A DNA stretch of 64,000 bases, from positions 343,381 to 407,380 of the forward strand of contig NZ_JAVKPH010000001.1 in NCBI RefSeq assembly GCF_031432425.1, written 5' to 3'. Within the stretch, counting starts at the first letter, position 1. Each line of letters begins with the position of its first letter. Shown here one piece after another: positions 61,212 through 64,000 of this stretch. The position numbers and the translations under genes were made by a program. Source of the stretch: Ruixingdingia sedimenti. Lineage in GTDB: Bacteria; Pseudomonadota; Alphaproteobacteria; Rhodobacterales; Rhodobacteraceae. A model generated the notes under the pieces. It was not told the origin of the DNA. It saw only the letters and a list, made by a program, of their open reading frames with translations, and searched no databases.

Positions 61212-63050
61212 TCAGGCGGCGTCCTGCGCGCCCTCGGCCGACTGGCGCGCCCACATCGCGGCATAGCGCCCGCCGCGCGCCAGCAGATCCTCGTGCCGGC
61301 CCTCTTCCACGATCCGGCCCTGTTCCAGCACCACGATCCGGTCGCTGTCGGCGATGGTGGACAGCCGGTGGGCGATGGAAATCACCGTGCGGCCCCGGCC
61401 CATTTCGCGCAGACTGTCCTGGATGTCGCGTTCCGTCTGGGTATCCAGCGCCGATGTCGCCTCGTCCAGCAGCAGGATCGGCGGGTTCTTCAGCAGGGTG
61501 CGCGCGATCCCCACGCGCTGCTTTTCGCCGCCCGACAGCTTCAGCCCGCGTTCGCCCACCGGGGTGTCGTAGCCTTCGGGCAGGGCCGCGATGAAATCGT
61601 GGATCCGCGCCGCGCGGGCGGCGTCCTCGATCTCGGCCCGGGTCGCGCCGGGGCGGCCGTAGGCGATGTTGTAGAGGATCGTGTCGTTGAACAGCACCGT
61701 GTCCTGCGGCACCACCCCGATCGCGGCATGGAGCGATTCCTGCGTCACCGCGCGCAGGTCCTGCCCGTCGATGCGCAGCGCGCCGCCGGTGACGTCGTAG
61801 AACCGGAACAGCAGCCGCCCGATGGTGGACTTGCCCGACCCCGAAGGCCCGACCAGCGCCACCCGTTCCCCCGCGCCCACCCGCAGGCTGATGCCCCGCA
61901 GGATCGGGCGCGCGGGCTCATAGGCGAATTCCACCGCCTCGAATTCCACCGCGCCGCCCTTGACCTGCAATGCAGGCGCGCCGGGGCGGTCCGTCACCTC
62001 GGCCGGCTGGTCCAGAAGGCCGAACATTTCCGCCATGTCCACCAGCGCCTGCCGGATCTCGCGATAGACGGTGCCCAGAAAGCCGAGCGGCATGGTGATC
62101 TGGATCATGTAGGCGTTGACCATGACGAAATCGCCCACCGTCAGCTGCCCCGCCGCCACGCCCCGCGCCGCCATCACCATCACGATCACCAGCCCGGCGG
62201 TGATCAGGAACGCCTGCCCGAGGTTCAGCAGCGACAGCGTGAGCCCGGTCCTGACCGCCGCGCGTTCGTACCGTTCCATCGCGGCGTCATAGCGCGCGGC
62301 CTCGCGCCCTTCGGCGCCGAAATACTTCACCGTCTCGAAGTTCAGCAGGCTGTCCACCGCCTTCTGGTTGGCGTCGGTATCCTGCGCGTTCATCTCCTGA
62401 CGGATCCTGACCCGCCATTCGGTGACTTTGAAGGTGAAGCCGATGTAAAGCGTGATGGTGACGATCACCACCGCCATGTAGATCAGCCCGAAGGCAAAGG
62501 CGAAGATCGCCGCGACCAGCGCCAGTTCCAGGATCAGCGGCCCGATCGAGAACAGCAGGAACCGCAACAGGAAATCGACGCCCTTCACCCCCCGCTCGAT
62601 GATGCGCGACAGCCCCCCGGTCTTGCGCGTGAGGTGGTAGCGCAGCGACAGCCCGTGGATATGGGTGAAGGTTTCCAGCGCCAGCCGCCGCAGCGCCCGC
62701 TGGCTGACGCGGACGAAGACCGCATCGCGCAATTCGCCGAAGGCGACGGTGCCGAGCCGGGCGAGCCCATAGGCCAGGATCAGCCCCCCCGCGCCCAGAC
62801 CCAGCATCGTGGCCGCATCGGGGGCGGGCCCGGCCAGCGCATCGACCGCCTGCTTGAACATCCACGGCGTCGAGACGGACAGCAGCTTGGCCAGCACCAG
62901 CATGGCCAGCGCGATCACCACCCGCCGGCGCACCCATGCCTGCCCCTCGGGCCAGAGATAGGGCAGCACGCGGCGGATCGTGGTCCAGCCGCTGGCGCGG
63001 GGTCCGGTCTCGTCGGCTGTGGCGGTGGGGGCGGGGTGGCTGCGGCGCAT
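61212..63050 (-). CDS. Atm1/HMT1-type ABC exporter (fused permease-ATPase)
   Basis: A 612-residue half transporter with six membrane helices (about 45-320) and a C-terminal ATPase. The Walker A GPSGSGKST, signature LSGGEKQRVGIARTLL, Walker B ILLLDEATSALD and H-loop SIAHRLSTIADSD are all present. The ETVKYFGAEGREAARYD and NETVKYF-like NFETVKYFGAE segment is the hallmark of Atm1 homologues. Bacterial Atm1 exports glutathione-type conjugates and aids metal tolerance; yeast Atm1 serves Fe-S assembly. The true substrate here is unknown. AAAGGA precedes the ATG. Confidence 0.93.
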   Translation of the reverse strand: MRRSHPAPTATADETGPRASGWTTIRRVLPYLWPEGQAWVRRRVVIALAMLVLAKLLSVSTPWMFKQAVDALAGPAPDAATMLGLGAGGLILAYGLARLGTVAFGELRDAVFVRVSQRALRRLALETFTHIHGLSLRYHLTRKTGGLSRIIERGVKGVDFLLRFLLFSIGPLILELALVAAIFAFAFGLIYMAVVIVTITLYIGFTFKVTEWRVRIRQEMNAQDTDANQKAVDSLLNFETVKYFGAEGREAARYDAAMERYERAAVRTGLTLSLLNLGQAFLITAGLVIVMVMAARGVAAGQLTVGDFVMVNAYMIQITMPLGFLGTVYREIRQALVDMAEMFGLLDQPAEVTDRPGAPALQVKGGAVEFEAVEFAYEPARPILRGISLRVGAGERVALVGPSGSGKSTIGRLLFRFYDVTGGALRIDGQDLRAVTQESLHAAIGVVPQDTVLFNDTILYNIAYGRPGATRAEIEDAARAARIHDFIAALPEGYDTPVGERGLKLSGGEKQRVGIARTLLKNPPILLLDEATSALDTQTERDIQDSLREMGRGRTVISIAHRLSTIADSDRIVVLEQGRIVEEGRHEDLLARGGRYAAMWARQSAEGAQDAA

Positions 63051-63146
63051 GGCGGATCCTTTCGCGCCCTCCTACGGGTTCGGCCGGGAAAAGGCCAGTG
63101 GCTGCGCGTGCCGTGCCCGGCGTTCGCGCGGGCCGAGGGCTCAGGG

Positions 63147-63236
63147 GCCTCCGGCGGGGATATTCAAGTCCAGCCTGAAGATGCAGGGCGTTCCTTTGGT
63201 CCGTCCGGCGGCTTCATCTTGCCGCACATACACCGG
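63147..63236. repeat. Intergenic palindrome-family repeat, full copy (h)
   Basis: Left half GGCGGGGATATTCAAGTCCAG with CCTGAAGATG, right half GGCTTCATCTTGCCGC then ACATACACCGG. It lies between the codirectional LysM and ABC exporter genes. Confidence 0.65.
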
Positions 63237-63249
63237 CACGCCCGCCGGC

Positions 63250-64000
63250 TCACTCCGCCGTCGGAACGGTGAACACCTGCCCGGGATAGATCAGGTCCGG
63301 GTTGCGGATCTGGTCGCGGTTGGCCTCGAACACCTTCACGTAGAGGATGCCCGAACCATAGGCCGCGCGCGCGATGCCCCAGAGGGTATAGCCCGGCTGC
63401 ACCGTGACGGCCGCCACGGCGGGGCCGGCGCCCGCCGGGGCGGGCGTCGCGGCGGCGAGGGCGGCGGGATCCTCGCGCTGGAAGGGGGTCTCGAACCGGG
63501 CGGTGACACGGCCCGCGGCGTCGATCAGGTCGGCGCGCAGCCGGTAGACGCCGGGGGCGACAGCGGCGAGCGCGGTCTGCCAGCCGCCATCGGGGCCGAC
63601 AGGCACGGTCGCCGCCTCGGCATCGTCGAGGTAGAGCCGCACGAAGGCCCCCGGCGCGCCGCGGCCCGAGACCATCACCGCCCCGTCGGGGGCATAGGCG
63701 ATCGCCTCGATGCCGACCCCGGCGGCAGGCTGTGCGGCGGCGGGGGATTGCAGGACCTTCACGCCCGCATCGCCCACGAGGATCGCGGCCGGGGCGGCGG
63801 GGGCGGCGGCATCGGGCGCCGGGGCCGCATCGGCGGCGGGCAGCGCCACGGCATCCGCCCCGGGGGCGGGCGCGGGGGCCGGGGCGGCGGCGGTCTGGGC
63901 CTCGGGCTCGGCGGGGGCGGCGGTGTCGACCAGCCGGGGGCGCGCGCGCTTGTCCCCTGGCAGCACCAGCACGCGGTCGGCCAGAAAGATCGCCTCTTCG
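63250..64000 (-). CDS. LysM-domain protein, start beyond the window
   Basis: Only the C-terminal 249 residues are visible; the frame is open to the window end (EEAIFLADRVLVLPGDKRARP...). A low-complexity Pro/Ala-rich stretch (about 20-80 of the visible part) precedes a beta-rich segment with GRGAPGAFVRLYLDD, probably an Ig-like module. A single C-terminal LysM domain ends the protein (VTVQPGYTLWGIARAAYG...YVKVFEANRDQIRNPDLIYPGQVFTVP). LysM binds peptidoglycan or chitin. Such proteins are common envelope factors in this group; no enzymatic domain is seen in the part available. The visible half starts 199 bases upstream of the ABC exporter. Confidence 0.88.
   Translation of the reverse strand, partial: EEAIFLADRVLVLPGDKRARPRLVDTAAPAEPEAQTAAAPAPAPAPGADAVALPAADAAPAPDAAAPAAPAAILVGDAGVKVLQSPAAAQPAAGVGIEAIAYAPDGAVMVSGRGAPGAFVRLYLDDAEAATVPVGPDGGWQTALAAVAPGVYRLRADLIDAAGRVTARFETPFQREDPAALAAATPAPAGAGPAVAAVTVQPGYTLWGIARAAYGSGILYVKVFEANRDQIRNPDLIYPGQVFTVPTAE

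Overview
The window is a GC-rich chromosomal segment that reads as a member of the Rhodobacteraceae (Alphaproteobacteria). The protein families, the glnB-glnA, yajC-secD-secF and ccm gene orders, and the alphaproteobacterial GAAC-N7-GAAC LexA box upstream of uvrA all point that way. I recognise 57 protein genes, two of them cut by the window ends. There are no tRNAs, rRNAs, CRISPR arrays, transposases, phage genes or biosynthetic clusters.

Layout, left to right. 1-7.5 kb: NAD(P)H-hydrate repair (nnr) diverges from the nitrogen pair glnB-glnA across an NtrC-type operator; then an unknown membrane-tail protein, purB, a tiny secreted Cys-rich peptide and an orphan fliG paralogue. 8.3-14.8 kb: tusA-like gene, zapA with an overlapping coiled-coil partner, transketolase, a DUF808 membrane protein, a GAPDH lacking the usual NAD-selecting Asp, and a 47-residue membrane protein. 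15-22 kb: coaD, a CBS protein, then a valine-catabolic island (LysR regulator, mmsA, acyl-CoA dehydrogenase, and a single ORF fusing 3-hydroxyisobutyryl-CoA hydrolase to 3-hydroxyisobutyrate dehydrogenase).

22-35 kb: uvrA with its SOS box, rhodanese, lpdA, DUF924, an MFS transporter, queA, a large AsmA-like envelope protein, and a bcp/DUF455 pair. 35-45.7 kb is mostly envelope: an M23 peptidase overlapping a bactofilin, a DUF2189 membrane protein, prfB, a class A PBP (mrcA), a periplasmic amidase, an aminotransferase and a DsbA-like oxidoreductase. 46-55 kb: an orphan TRAP binding protein, a TetR regulator, and a tightly packed ten-gene reverse-strand array yajC-secD-secF-tauE-MTH938-ccmA-ccmB-ccmC-ccmD-ccmG joining protein export to cytochrome c maturation. 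55-64 kb: serS, a TspO-related membrane protein, the conserved yfgM-bamB-der order, an Atm1-type ABC exporter, and a truncated LysM protein.

The gene content is largely housekeeping. The most unusual features are the HIBCH-HIBADH fusion and a family of intergenic palindromic repeats. At least nine copies of the repeat lie in this window, always between genes. Two of them, at 42.3 and 55.3 kb, are 118 bp long, have perfect 24-bp inverted ends and are about 96% identical in opposite orientations.
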